From assembly GCA_022819605.1 (NCBI GenBank), contig JAJEGW010000154.1, positions 1 to 32,343 on the forward strand: a stretch of 32,343 nucleotides of DNA, read 5' to 3'. Shown here in pieces: positions 1-8,632 of the stretch; position 1 is the first letter of the stretch, and every line of letters begins with the position of its first letter. The notes under the pieces were generated by a model. That model had not been told where the DNA came from. It ran no database searches and worked only from the letters and a program-made list of their open reading frames with translations. The position numbers and the translations under genes were made by a program. Source of the DNA: Silicimonas sp. Its GTDB lineage: Bacteria > Pseudomonadota > Alphaproteobacteria > Rhodobacterales > Rhodobacteraceae.

Positions 1-246
1 GGGCGTGTTGATGAGAATGGCCGGAATGGCACCGCCATACATGGACGATCCGTAAATTCCGAGCAACGCGGACAGTCCCACTATAGGGTCCAGCGAAAAG
101 GTGGCCGGCAAGAGAATGGCAATGGCCACCGCCGCCCCGACGCCGGGAATTGCGCCTATGATTACGCCACCAACAGAACCTACCAGCAGAGCGGCTACAA
201 CGTCCCAACGTGCAAGGATCAGAATTGCAGAACCGAGCAGTTCCAT
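1..246 (-). CDS. tctA: TctA large permease of a tripartite tricarboxylate transporter, N-terminal part
   Basis: Only the first 82 codons are in the window; the gene runs off the left edge. The protein is the large, many-spanning membrane subunit of a TTT-family secondary transporter, which takes carboxylates handed over by a periplasmic TctC receptor. The visible part starts MELLGSA, then shows a hydrophobic stretch with the glycine-rich GAIPGVGAA motif and, near residues 67-80, the GSSMYGGAIPAI segment, both hallmarks of TctA N-termini. The ATG at 246 lies 2 bp after the tctB stop, which suggests translational coupling. The substrate cannot be read from this fragment. Confidence 0.9.
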   Translation of the reverse strand, partial: MELLGSAILILARWDVVAALLVGSVGGVIIGAIPGVGAAVAIAILLPATFSLDPIVGLSALLGIYGSSMYGGAIPAILINTP

Positions 247-248
247 GA

Positions 249-770
249 TCAGAAATTCACGATCATGAAGTTGCGCAGGGGTCCGTGCAGGTACTCGTAG
301 ACCGCGCCTCCCGGAATCTTCACGGAAAGGCCGGTCTTGAACACCAAGACGATCGTCAACCCCAGCAGCGCGGCGGCGCCCAGGTTCCTGACTCCCCGGT
401 AGCCCTGCCTGAAGGCCAGCGAAGTCGTGAACGCCATGGTCGTGGCAAGATAACCCAGCACCGGCACAACTGCGACATAGGCCATGAACCAGAACAGGTA
501 TTCGAAGGCGCGCAGCCAAACCGCGACTTCGCCCGGATCCCAGCCCGCCTTGACCCGCCACCTCAACGCAATTTGCGCGAGGCCGAAACCCACCATCGAA
601 AGTACCCCGATGGCAGGCCAGAAACGTGGCTGCTCCACCAGTTTTCCGTTGGGGACAAATCGCGTCTCAGCAGCCAGCTGGGAAAGAAGAAAGATGGAAA
701 ACAGCACGAACAGAGCAATGAAGATCAGATCACCCGGACGCTGGGTGGACTCTTCGTGTTGCTGGGTCAT
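249..770 (-). CDS. tctB: TctB small membrane subunit of a tripartite tricarboxylate transporter
   Basis: This is a 173-residue protein with about four hydrophobic segments: roughly 15-35, 50-70, 90-115 and 130-150. Length and topology match TctB, the poorly conserved small permease subunit that works with TctA and TctC. I place the start at the ATG at 770 (MTQQHEES), which gives a short polar N-terminus before the first membrane helix. The frame stays open to ATGs at 818 and 833, and none of the three has a strong ribosome binding site, so the start is uncertain. It lies between tctC (80 bp upstream) and tctA. The identification rests largely on context plus the membrane pattern. Confidence 0.82.
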   Translation of the reverse strand: MTQQHEESTQRPGDLIFIALFVLFSIFLLSQLAAETRFVPNGKLVEQPRFWPAIGVLSMVGFGLAQIALRWRVKAGWDPGEVAVWLRAFEYLFWFMAYVAVVPVLGYLATTMAFTTSLAFRQGYRGVRNLGAAALLGLTIVLVFKTGLSVKIPGGAVYEYLHGPLRNFMIVNF

Positions 771-850
771 GTGCGCATCCAAAGAACCGGCTAAGGTGCC
801 ATTGAAGGGCTGGCGCATGATCGCGCCAGCCATATTGGGTCAGCCAACGG

Positions 851-1786
851 CTATTCCAGCATCGACTTGATCGTAGCCGTCGTCTGCATATCCGACTGAA
901 TTTGCTCGGCCGCCGCCGCTGCGCCCACCCAGTACACGCCGGCACCTGTCTCGCTTGCCAGCTTTTGGGCACGTTCGCTCATCACCGTCTTCTCGGCAAC
1001 CGCGATTATCTTGTCACGCACTTCTTGCGGCGTGTCCTTGTGCACAAACAGACCGTTCCACAGGGCGATGTTCAATTCCGGAACAAGTTCACCCATCGTT
1101 GGCGCATCCGGAGTGATCGGAATTCGGTCCCCGGTCACCGACGCCAGTACCTTGATGTTGTCCAGGCACGGCAACACCAGTTGCAGCGTCGTATTGATGA
1201 CATCGGCGTCACCCGAAGCCAGAGTATTGCAGTCGAGCATTGGGTAGGCGGCCTCGGCGCCCCACTCGAACCCGGCAGCCTTGGCGTAAGCCATGGTGAC
1301 CTGAGTCGGAATCAGGTTCGCTCCAAAATGCCCAAGCGCCAACTCGTTGGATTTTGCGTGTTCGGCCATTTCCTCGATTGTGTCATATGGGGCATTGCCG
1401 CCAGCGACGATAACGAACGGGTAGGTCACGAAGATGCCAAGCGGATCGAATTTTGCCGGGGTGAGTTCGGGAATGCCGATTTCGTGGCCAAGTAACGGCA
1501 CACCGATCACGAAAGATCCGATCGTGTAGCCATCGGCAGGGGCGGTCGCCACCTCGATCGCGCCGGGGAAAGGTCCGCCGCCGCCGCCGGGCTTGTTCAC
1601 GACCGCGGCCGCCACGCCGTACTCCTCCTGGAAATCCTCGGCGATCATGCGGGTTAGAACGTCTTCCAAGTCTCCCGGTGGCCAAGGCACGATGAAGCTT
1701 ACAGGCTTCTCCGGGTACTCCGCGAGGGCTGCGCCGCCGCTCAAAACAGCCACTGCAGCAGCAATGGACGCTATCGTGTGTTTCAT
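851..1786 (-). CDS. tctC: TctC periplasmic substrate receptor (Bug family)
   Basis: This 311-residue protein begins with a clear signal peptide, likely cleaved after ALA near residue 22. The mature start, EYPEKPVSFIVPWPPG, is characteristic of Bug/TctC receptors: the P-W-x-x-G-G-like first loop is present as PWPPGD. A glycine-rich loop (KPGGGGG) follows near residue 65. It would bind a carboxylate in the periplasm and deliver it to TctBA. The start at 1786 is set by an excellent GGGAGGA site just upstream; a longer frame to 1912 exists but would hide the signal peptide. The gene is first in a tctC-tctB-tctA operon and is divergent from an IclR regulator. The ligand is unknown; Bug proteins bind a wide range of small carboxylates. 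Confidence 0.92.
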   Translation of the reverse strand: MKHTIASIAAAVAVLSGGAALAEYPEKPVSFIVPWPPGDLEDVLTRMIAEDFQEEYGVAAAVVNKPGGGGGPFPGAIEVATAPADGYTIGSFVIGVPLLGHEIGIPELTPAKFDPLGIFVTYPFVIVAGGNAPYDTIEEMAEHAKSNELALGHFGANLIPTQVTMAYAKAAGFEWGAEAAYPMLDCNTLASGDADVINTTLQLVLPCLDNIKVLASVTGDRIPITPDAPTMGELVPELNIALWNGLFVHKDTPQEVRDKIIAVAEKTVMSERAQKLASETGAGVYWVGAAAAAEQIQSDMQTTATIKSMLE

Positions 1787-1803
1787 CACTTCCTCCCTGA
1801 GAT

Positions 1804-1837
1804 GATCAATATTTGACACGCTGGTGCGATAATGATC
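1804..1837. promoter_or_regulatory. Imperfect inverted repeat in the tctC / IclR divergent promoter region
   Basis: The arms GATCAATAT (1804-1812) and ATAATGATC (1829-1837) are complementary at 8 of 9 positions around a 16-bp spacer. A TTGACA-like hexamer lies in the spacer at 1813-1818. The element sits between the divergent starts at 1786 and 1891, where an IclR regulator would be expected to bind. Assignment as an operator is inference. Confidence 0.35.
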
Positions 1838-1890
1838 TTTTTTATGTGTCCGCGAGTCAACAATTTCGCGTCCTGTCCGGGAACAAATAT

Positions 1891-2649
1891 ATGAGCACTG
1901 TGGATAAGGCATTGAGTGTGCTGAATTTATTTTCCGAGAGCACCCCTAACCTGGGCTTGTCGGAGATTGCCCGGCTGCTCGGCTGGGACAAGTCGAACAT
2001 ACAGCGCTACGTATCTGACCTGACTCGTCACGGCATTCTGGAACAGTCACCGAAGGACAAATCCTACTATCTCGGGCCATCTCTGACGCGGCTGTCGATG
2101 CTGCGCGATGTTACTCATCCAATGGCAGGCGAGGTGACGCGCGCATTGCACGATCTTTCGGAATCCACTGGCGAAACGGCACATTCAAGCATGCTCGTTG
2201 GCGACAGGTTGATGACAACCGGGATCGTCGAAACAAAGATAAAGGGCACCCGGGTTTACATCGATCCCGCGGAAGCCCTGCCGTTTCATGCAACAGCGTC
2301 CGGACTGGCATTTCTGTCTGCCTCGCCGGGTGCGCAGGTTGACGAAGTCCTAGGCGGGAAGTTGCTCCGTTTTACGAGCAACACCGAGATGGACCGCAAC
2401 AAGTTGCTTAGGCAGATCAAGAAGGTGCAGGAGACGGGCTATGCCAAGGCATCGGGTACATATGAAAGCGACGTGGTCGGCATCGCAGCGGCGATCATGG
2501 GCTTTCGCGGCGAAGCCGTAGGCGCAATTGCGGTCGCCACGCCAGCATCACGATTTACCGAGGACACCGAAAACGCCACTTCGGGGCACGTGATGAAAAT
2601 CGCATCGCAAGTCTCCAGGATTCATGGAGCAAAGTGGCCGCATTCGTGA
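1891..2649 (+). CDS. IclR-family transcriptional regulator
   Basis: This 252-residue DNA-binding regulator has the two-part IclR layout. Residues about 1-60 form a winged helix-turn-helix (ALSVLNLFSE, then GLSEIARLLGWDKSNIQRYV, then the wing GILEQSPKDKSYYLG). The remainder is the effector-binding domain, with the typical LPFHATASGLAFL segment and a C-terminal GAIAVATPASR strand. IclR proteins sense small carboxylates or aromatic intermediates and often regulate the divergent catabolic or transport operon. Here that is tctCBA, whose start is about 104 bp away. The ATG at 1891 is preceded by GGGAA and gives the usual IclR N-terminus; the frame is open further upstream to about 1813 but that extension looks non-coding. 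Confidence 0.88.
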   Translation: MSTVDKALSVLNLFSESTPNLGLSEIARLLGWDKSNIQRYVSDLTRHGILEQSPKDKSYYLGPSLTRLSMLRDVTHPMAGEVTRALHDLSESTGETAHSSMLVGDRLMTTGIVETKIKGTRVYIDPAEALPFHATASGLAFLSASPGAQVDEVLGGKLLRFTSNTEMDRNKLLRQIKKVQETGYAKASGTYESDVVGIAAAIMGFRGEAVGAIAVATPASRFTEDTENATSGHVMKIASQVSRIHGAKWPHS

Positions 2650-2904
2650 GTCTCGCCGCCAAAGCTATCGCAACGCCATCGTCAATTGCATTCCGAACGC
2701 AGCCGGAAAGTCGCAGATTCACAATCCGCTTTGAGGCTGGCGAAGCCTTATGGCCCTTGTGGGTTCTCGTAGCGGTCAACCTCAGCCTGGGCGGCTTCTG
2801 CCGGGGTCGCAGATTTGTCCGATGTAGGCGTTTTGAAACGCGAGCGAAAATCGCATTGATGCTGCATCGTAGCTCATGAAGCACAAACAGAACGGAGAAA
2901 AATC

Positions 2905-3303
2905 ATGAGGATTTATGTGACTAACGTCTTTGTCGATGACCAGGACAAAGCAGAGAAATTCTACACTGATGTCCTCGGATTCAAGGTGAAGCACAATATT
3001 CCTCTAGGTGAAAACCGTTGGCTGACAGTCGTGTCGATTGAAGACCCTGAGGGAACGGATCTACTGCTTGAGCCAAGCGACCATCCTGCCGTGAAACCTT
3101 ATAAGGAAGCGCTGGTTTCCGATGGCATCCCTGCACACTCTTTTCAGGTGCAAGACCTTGATGCGGAGCGAATAAGGTTGGGCGATCTGGGAGTAGAGTT
3201 TACTGTTGAGCCGATGGATGCAGGGCCTGTTCGAATGGCGGTCTTCGACGACACCTGTGGGAACCTCATTCAGTTGATCCAGATGATGGACGCTGCCCAA
3301 TAG
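2905..3303 (+). CDS. VOC-family (glyoxalase/bleomycin-resistance fold) protein
   Basis: This 132-residue protein has the single-module vicinal oxygen chelate pattern. An N-terminal strand (IYVTNVFVDD) leads into a helix and the FYTDVLGFKV signature around residues 19-28; the second half ends with the GNLIQLIQ strand typical of this fold. Candidate metal-site residues on the strands are present (for example the E in LLLEP and the H in AHSFQV), but the first strand lacks the usual histidine, so catalytic activity is uncertain. The start is supported by a GGAG site just upstream. It is not obviously linked to its neighbours. Members of this fold range from glyoxalases and dioxygenases to antibiotic-binding proteins, and no specific role is claimed. 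Confidence 0.85.
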   Translation: MRIYVTNVFVDDQDKAEKFYTDVLGFKVKHNIPLGENRWLTVVSIEDPEGTDLLLEPSDHPAVKPYKEALVSDGIPAHSFQVQDLDAERIRLGDLGVEFTVEPMDAGPVRMAVFDDTCGNLIQLIQMMDAAQ

Positions 3304-3330
3304 TTGATGTGACAACCTCAGCACGTTATT

Positions 3331-3360
3331 GACCCGAACGGCGAAACCAGCCGTTCGGTC
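3331..3360. terminator. Hairpin between convergent VOC and efp genes
   Basis: GACCCGAACGGC and GCCGTTCGGTC form an 11-bp stem with one bulged C and a 7-nt loop. It lies between two convergent genes, a natural place for a shared terminator. No T-tract follows on either strand, so it is not a textbook intrinsic terminator. Confidence 0.4.
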
Positions 3361-3525
3361 AAACTGCAGAATTCGGTAGAATGGGCTCTGAGCAGACCTT
3401 CGCCGCGCAGGAGACGAATGGCGGCAATCGCAGGTGAGGCACGAAGGTTGCGTCGCACTGGCATCCAATCAGATCGAGTTAGCGCCTGTGCGGCGGCGAT
3501 CCGGCGAATGTGATGCTGCCCGCAC

Positions 3526-4089
3526 CTATGCCCGTTCGGCGTATTCCATGGTTTCGGTGTTCACCACGACCTTTTCGCCTTCGCCAACGAAGGGCGGAAC
3601 GGTGATGCGAATGCCATTGTCGAGGAGCGCCGGCTTGAAACTGTTCGCCGCCGTCTGGCCCTTCACGACAGGCTCGGTTTCGCTGACCGTGCACGTCACT
3701 TTCTGCGGCAGTGACGCGTTCAGGGCCTCAGCCTCGTAGTACTCGACCTGGATCGTCATGCCGTCCTGCAGGAACGGTCGGCGCTCGCCGAGGATGTCTG
3801 CGGGAAGTTCGGTCTGTTCGAAGGTCTCGCTGTCCATGAAGACAAGCATGCCGTCGCTTTCGTACAGGAACTGCTGGTCCCTCTGCTCCAGCCGAACGCG
3901 CTCGACCTTGTCGGCCGAACGGAATCTCTCGTTTAGCTTGGAGCCGTTTCGAAGGTTCCTGAGTTCCACCTGAGCGAACGCGCCGCCCTTACCGGGCTTG
4001 ACATGCTCGGCCTTCACCGCGACCCAGAGGCCGTCGTTGTGTTCCAGCACGTTGCCGGGCCGAATCTCGTTTCCGTTGATCCTTGGCAT
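3526..4089 (-). CDS. efp: Translation elongation factor P
   Basis: EF-P binds ribosomes stalled at polyproline stretches and promotes peptide-bond formation. The 187-residue protein has the three-domain EF-P length. It carries the KPGKGGAF loop with lysine 34 at the position that is modified in many bacteria, and the conserved ETFEQTEL segment in the middle domain. The C-terminal domain has [14 protein letters not shown] and ends near [11 protein letters not shown]. The ATG at 4089 gives the standard N-terminus ([12 protein letters not shown]); an open extension to 4170 lacks homology. The ribosome binding site is weak. No epmA/epmB or other EF-P modification gene is in the window. Confidence 0.95.
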   Translation of the reverse strand: MPRINGNEIRPGNVLEHNDGLWVAVKAEHVKPGKGGAFAQVELRNLRNGSKLNERFRSADKVERVRLEQRDQQFLYESDGMLVFMDSETFEQTELPADILGERRPFLQDGMTIQVEYYEAEALNASLPQKVTCTVSETEPVVKGQTAANSFKPALLDNGIRITVPPFVGEGEKVVVNTETMEYAERA

Positions 4090-4185
4090 GCGACAAACCC
4101 GATGATTTGTTGATTCAAGATGTGCCTGCCCTATATTTGACCAAATGCTCAACTGCAACATGGATGGCATCAGCGAAATCCAAGA

Positions 4186-4210
4186 CTGCTATGCGCCTAA
4201 CGCATAGCAG
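4186..4210. promoter_or_regulatory. Perfect 10-bp inverted repeat upstream of efp and of the 4304 gene
   Basis: CTGCTATGCG (4186-4195) and CGCATAGCAG (4201-4210) are perfect complements around the 5-nt loop CCTAA. The element sits in the divergent region between efp (start 4089, minus) and the small gene at 4304 (plus). It has no T-tract, so an operator or an RNA hairpin in a 5' leader is more likely than a terminator. The binding protein is unknown. Confidence 0.45.
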
Positions 4211-4303
4211 ATATTCCGAAAAAGAATACCAAAAGTGGTGCCAATACCTGCATAAGGGACGTCATGCCAATCACTTGCGAGGAAAAGGACCGAAGGACTA
4301 AAT

Positions 4304-4642
4304 ATGGTAGATTTTGTGGACGGCACTGCATTCAACAATGAACAGGGCAATCGCGCACGGAAGCTCTTTGCAGCCGTGGTGCTTGCCGCGCTTGATGACG
4401 CCATTGCCGATGACAAAAAATATGGAAACGGCCCCGAGCAGATCGCTCGCTGGGCGCGGTCGCGCGATGGGCGCGAGGTGCTGACCTGCGCCGGCATTGA
4501 CCCGAACGAGCGAGTCGTGAAGGGCCTCATGGCTTTCGTGGGCAACGGCGTCCGCACTTCCGTGGCACTCAGCCGCGAGGAAAGCGAGCGTCGGCACGCT
4601 GCAGAGCTTGCCGCGGCCGAAGAGGCCAAGCGCGCAGCCTGA
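4304..4642 (+). CDS. Small conserved alphaproteobacterial protein of unknown function (DUF6280-like)
   Basis: This 112-residue soluble protein has no signal or membrane segment. It begins VDFVDGTAFNNEQGNRARKLF, has an alanine-rich helix (AAVVLAALDDAI) and a central GNGPEQIARWARSRDGREVL segment. It ends in a charged, alanine-rich helix that may be a coiled coil. I recall near-identical small proteins across Rhodobacterales under the DUF6280 label, but that is from memory and unchecked. The start is supported by AAGGA about 7 nt upstream. It is transcribed away from efp, and a perfect inverted repeat lies in its upstream region. The function is unknown. Confidence 0.82.
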   Translation: MVDFVDGTAFNNEQGNRARKLFAAVVLAALDDAIADDKKYGNGPEQIARWARSRDGREVLTCAGIDPNERVVKGLMAFVGNGVRTSVALSREESERRHAAELAAAEEAKRAA

Positions 4643-4801
4643 TCCACTTTCTGGCAATCTTCGAATTTCGTGCACCGACCTAGGCACAGCCCTGCGCGGG
4701 CGAGTGATCCGTCATTGTCCACGCCATTTCCCCAACCGCGGACTTCTCCTCCCTGCGTTGATGTGACATGACGCTCCAATGCACAGAGGAGGCTCCGCCC
4801 A

Positions 4802-6046
4802 ATGCCCGATGACCTTCCGTTCAACACGTCCCAGCTTGATCGCCTGGCCGAAACCATCGTCTCGACAGGCGTAAACCTGGCAGAAGGCCAGAATCTCCTG
4901 ATCACGGCCTCCGCCGAGGCACTGCCGCTTGTACGACGCGTAACCGAATGCGCCTATCGCCGCGGCAGCGGCCTCGTCACGCCAATCCTGAGCGACGAAG
5001 ACGTCACCCGAGCCCGATACAGGTTTGGACGCCCTGAAAGCTTCGACCAAGCGCCCGACTGGCTCTACCAGGGCATGGCCAACGCCTTTGGCAGCAACAC
5101 GGCGCGGCTGGGTATAGCCGCAGAGAACCCGATGGCGCTCGCTTCAGAAGATCCGGAAAACGTCGCCCGAGCAACGCGTGCCAATGCAGAAGCCTTTCGT
5201 CCGGCGCTCGAGAAGATCTCGGGCTTCGAGATCAACTGGTCGATCGCAGCTTATCCGGGGCGCGCGTGGGCCAAGCTGGTGTTTCCGGATCTGGATGAAG
5301 ACACGGCACAGGCCGAACTGGCCAAGGCGATCTTCTCCGCGTCCCGCACCGACCGGGACGATCCTGTCGCGGCATGGGCCGTGCACAATTCGAACCTTGC
5401 CGTCCGGCGCGATTGGCTGAACAACCACGAATTCGCCGCGCTGCACTTCAAGAGCAGCGGCACCGACCTGACCGTTGGCCTGGCTGACGGGCATTGCTGG
5501 ATGGGTGGTGCAAGCGAAGCGAAGAACGGCATTGTCTGCAACCCGAACATTCCGTCGGAGGAAGTCTTCACGGTCCCCCACAAGGATCGGGTTGACGGCA
5601 TCGTCCGGGCGACCAAGCCGCTCGCCTACCAGGGCACCCTCATCGAGGACATCGAAGTCCGGTTCAAGGAGGGCCGTGTCGTCGAGGCCAATGCATCAAA
5701 GAGCGAGAAGGTTTTTCGCAAGCTCCTCGAAAGCGACGACGGCGCGCGCCGCATCGGTGAGGTGGCGCTGGTGCCCTACGCGTCCCCGATCTCGGAAAGC
5801 GGCATTCTCTTCTACAACACGCTGTTCGACGAAAACGCAGCCTGCCATGTCGCGCTTGGCCAGTGCTACAAGGACTGCCTGCGCGGCAGCGACGGGGCAT
5901 CGGAGGACGAGATCGCAAGGCGCGGGGGCAACAGCAGCATCGTCCATGTCGACTGGATGATCGGAGCCGAGGACACGGATATAGACGGTATCACGGCAAC
6001 AGGCGATCGCGTCGCGGTATTCCGGCACGGCAACTGGGCCGACTGA
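4802..6046 (+). CDS. M29-family metalloaminopeptidase
   Basis: This cytoplasmic exopeptidase of 414 residues removes N-terminal amino acids using a two-metal centre. The expected M29 ligand residues are visible: E253/E254 in NIPSEEVF, E320 in RIGEVAL, H349 in ACHVALGQCY (with the family tyrosine Y356), and H382 and D384 in IVHVDWMIG. The N-terminal half is the alpha/beta region seen in this family, and the length is normal. A GAGGAGG site 9 nt before the ATG fixes the start. It is convergent with uvrD (27 bp between stops) and probably stands alone. Peptide specificity cannot be inferred. Confidence 0.92.
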   Translation: MPDDLPFNTSQLDRLAETIVSTGVNLAEGQNLLITASAEALPLVRRVTECAYRRGSGLVTPILSDEDVTRARYRFGRPESFDQAPDWLYQGMANAFGSNTARLGIAAENPMALASEDPENVARATRANAEAFRPALEKISGFEINWSIAAYPGRAWAKLVFPDLDEDTAQAELAKAIFSASRTDRDDPVAAWAVHNSNLAVRRDWLNNHEFAALHFKSSGTDLTVGLADGHCWMGGASEAKNGIVCNPNIPSEEVFTVPHKDRVDGIVRATKPLAYQGTLIEDIEVRFKEGRVVEANASKSEKVFRKLLESDDGARRIGEVALVPYASPISESGILFYNTLFDENAACHVALGQCYKDCLRGSDGASEDEIARRGGNSSIVHVDWMIGAEDTDIDGITATGDRVAVFRHGNWAD

Positions 6047-6073
6047 CCACGTCCTGCACTGAACGCATCGATG

Positions 6074-8416
6074 TCAGAACGGCACGTCTCCCGCATCCTG
6101 CGCCGTCACGACATAAGCCGCGAGCACATTTTTCCTGCCTGCCTTGTCGAAGTCGATCTCCAGCTTGTCGCCTTCAATTCCGGTCACCGCCCCATAACCG
6201 AACTTCGTGTGAAACACGCGTTCGCCCTCGGCAAAAGCCGAAACCGCATCAAGATCGATTATCGTGTTCTTCGCCTCCCGGGGCTGGCCAAGACCCCGCC
6301 GACCCGAACGCGACTGCAAGCGTTTCCATCCGGGCGAGTTGTAGACATCCGCCCGACTTGCCCTGGATGCCATGTCGGAGGCCGCCGCCTGCGTGCGCCC
6401 GTAGAGCCCGGGCGCCGTCAGCACCTCGATCGCCTCGCCCGGCAATTCGTCAATGAACCTCGAAGGCAGCGTCGACTGCCACTGTCCGTATGTCATCCGG
6501 TTGCCGGCGAAGCTCACATAGGCAAGCTCCTCGGCACGCGTCAGCCCGACATAGGCCAGCCGACGTTCCTCCTCGAGCCCTTTTTGTCCGGATTCGTCCA
6601 TCGTGCGCTGCGAGGGGAACAGCCCGTCCTCCCATCCGGGCAGGAACACGACCGGGAACTCCAGCCCCTTGGCGGCATGAAGCGTCATGATCACGACCTT
6701 TTCGCCGGCGTCGTCCGAGTCGTTGTCCATGACCAGCGAGACATGTTCCAGGAAGCCCTGCAGATTCTCGAACTGATCCAGAGCCTTCACCAGTTCCTTC
6801 AGGTTTTCCAGTCTTCCCTCCGCTTCGGGAGTCCGGTGGTTCTGCCACATCTCGGTGTAGCCCGATTCATCAAGAATCCGGCCGGCAAGCTCCAGGTGGT
6901 CGGTGCCTTCGGTCACATGGGCGTGCCACGTGGCGATCAGGTCAATCAGCTTCTGCAGCTCCCTTGCGCCCTTCCCGGCGAGGGCATTCTCGGCCAAAAG
7001 CGTCCGTGCCCCTTCGATCAGCGACACGCCGCTTGACCTGGCAGAGGTCTGGATTTTCTGTTGCCCGCGATCACCAAGCCCGCGTTTTGGCGTGTTTACG
7101 ACCCGTTCAAACGCCAGGTCATCGTCTGGAGAGACGGCAAGGCGAAAATAGGCCATCGCGTCCCGGATTTCGAGACGCTCGTAGAAGCGTGGACCGCCGA
7201 CGACACGGTACGGAAGTCCGATCGACAGGAACCGGTCCTCGAAAGCGCGCATCTGGAACGACGCCCGCACGAGGATCGCGATCTCGCCCAGCTCGAAGGG
7301 ACGCATGCCCCTTGTTCCACCCTGCAGCGCCTCGATCTCCTCGCCGATCCAGCGCGCCTCGTCCTCGTGGTCCCAATGGCCGATCAGACGGATCTTCTCG
7401 CCCTCATTGCGGTCGGTGAACAGCGTCTTCCCAAGCCGCCCCTTGTTTTGGGCAATCACGCCGCCAGCCGCGTTCAGGATCTGGGGAGTGGAACGGTAGT
7501 TTTGCTCGAGACGAATGACGTGCGCACCCGGAAAGTCCTTTTCGAATCGGAGGATGTTACCGACCTCGGCGCCTCGCCAGCCGTAGATCGACTGGTCGTC
7601 ATCGCCAACGCAGCAGATCTGCCTGTGAGCCTGCGCCAAAAGACGCAGCCAAAGGTGCTGGGCAACGTTCGTATCCTGGTATTCGTCTACCAGGATGTAT
7701 CGGAACCAGCGCTGATACTGCGCGAGGACATCTTCGTGTTTCTTGAAGATTTCCAGCATGTGGAGCAGAAGGTCGCCGAAATCTGCTGCGTTCAGTGCCT
7801 TCAGCCGCTCCTGGTACCGGGCATAGAGATCTGCGCCCCGGTTGTTGAATACCGAGCCCAAGGACGCCGGCACCTTGTCAGGCGTCCAGGCACGGTTCTT
7901 CCATCCGTCAATCTGATGCGCCAACTGGCGCGCAGGCCAGCGCTTCTCGTCGGTTCCATCAGCGACAATGATTTGCTTGAGAAGCCTGAGCTGGTCATCG
8001 GTGTCAAGAATCGTGAAATTCGCCTTGAGGCCGACAAGTTCCGCATGCCTGCGAAGCAGCTTGGCACAGATCGAGTGGAACGTGCCAAGCCACGGCATTC
8101 CTTCGGTCGTCTGGCCGAAGAGTGAGGCCACTCGCGATTTCATCTCCCGAGCAGCCTTGTTGGTGAACGTGACGGCTAAGATCTCGTTCGGTCGCGCCGT
8201 TCCCGTGTTCAGAAGATGCGCAATCCTCGTCGTCAATGCCTTTGTCTTGCCGGTGCCGGCACCCGCCAGCATCAGCAACGGGCCATCAAGATTCTCCACG
8301 GCCTCTCGCTGAGCAGAATTGAGATCTTCAAGGTATGGCGTTCCGCGCGCGGCAATAGCCTGCATCGAGAGTGGCATCGTGTCGGGAAACTCTTCGCTTT
8401 CGAGGGCATCGCTCAT
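6074..8416 (-). CDS. uvrD: UvrD/PcrA-type superfamily 1 DNA helicase
   Basis: This is an ATP-dependent 3'-5' DNA helicase for nucleotide excision and mismatch repair and for clearing recombination intermediates. The 780-residue protein has all major SF1A motifs. They are the Q-motif region LNSAQREAV (33-40), Walker A AGAGTGKT (51-58), TFTNKAAREM (motif Ia), DEYQDTN (244-250), GDDDQSIYGWRGA (271-283), the QNYRST motif IV, the TLHAAKGLEF motif V, and YVGLTRAEE (motif VI). The C-terminus ends with an FGYGAVTGIEGDKLEIDF tail, the Tudor-like segment that contacts RNA polymerase in PcrA/UvrD proteins. The ribosome binding site at 8416 is weak and internal ATGs exist shortly downstream, so the first residues are uncertain. 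Confidence 0.95.
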   Translation of the reverse strand: MSDALESEEFPDTMPLSMQAIAARGTPYLEDLNSAQREAVENLDGPLLMLAGAGTGKTKALTTRIAHLLNTGTARPNEILAVTFTNKAAREMKSRVASLFGQTTEGMPWLGTFHSICAKLLRRHAELVGLKANFTILDTDDQLRLLKQIIVADGTDEKRWPARQLAHQIDGWKNRAWTPDKVPASLGSVFNNRGADLYARYQERLKALNAADFGDLLLHMLEIFKKHEDVLAQYQRWFRYILVDEYQDTNVAQHLWLRLLAQAHRQICCVGDDDQSIYGWRGAEVGNILRFEKDFPGAHVIRLEQNYRSTPQILNAAGGVIAQNKGRLGKTLFTDRNEGEKIRLIGHWDHEDEARWIGEEIEALQGGTRGMRPFELGEIAILVRASFQMRAFEDRFLSIGLPYRVVGGPRFYERLEIRDAMAYFRLAVSPDDDLAFERVVNTPKRGLGDRGQQKIQTSARSSGVSLIEGARTLLAENALAGKGARELQKLIDLIATWHAHVTEGTDHLELAGRILDESGYTEMWQNHRTPEAEGRLENLKELVKALDQFENLQGFLEHVSLVMDNDSDDAGEKVVIMTLHAAKGLEFPVVFLPGWEDGLFPSQRTMDESGQKGLEEERRLAYVGLTRAEELAYVSFAGNRMTYGQWQSTLPSRFIDELPGEAIEVLTAPGLYGRTQAAASDMASRASRADVYNSPGWKRLQSRSGRRGLGQPREAKNTIIDLDAVSAFAEGERVFHTKFGYGAVTGIEGDKLEIDFDKAGRKNVLAAYVVTAQDAGDVPF

Positions 8417-8632
8417 CCGGCAAGTCTAACCCGCGCAAATTCGGAATAAAAGCACGTTCTCTATCCGTTCGCGCCACGATGTACGTCGAATCATGCGTCT
8501 TGATCGAACGGTTCGCTCTCTTGCGACACCTGCGGCTCCGGCTAAGGCCGAACAGTTTCGCTGACAATGTTGGTGGCGAGCAGAAATGCCATCAGGGCAG
8601 ATCGCCGCTGCGCCCCGATGAGCTATCTCGTG

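Noticed and set aside
2650..2904. Possible small gene between the IclR regulator and the VOC protein
   Set aside because: Frames on both strands lack a ribosome binding site and any recognisable motif.
4083..4301. Plus-strand frame of 72 codons across the efp start
   Set aside because: It overlaps the efp start, has no ribosome binding site, and the region is better explained as a promoter area with an inverted repeat.
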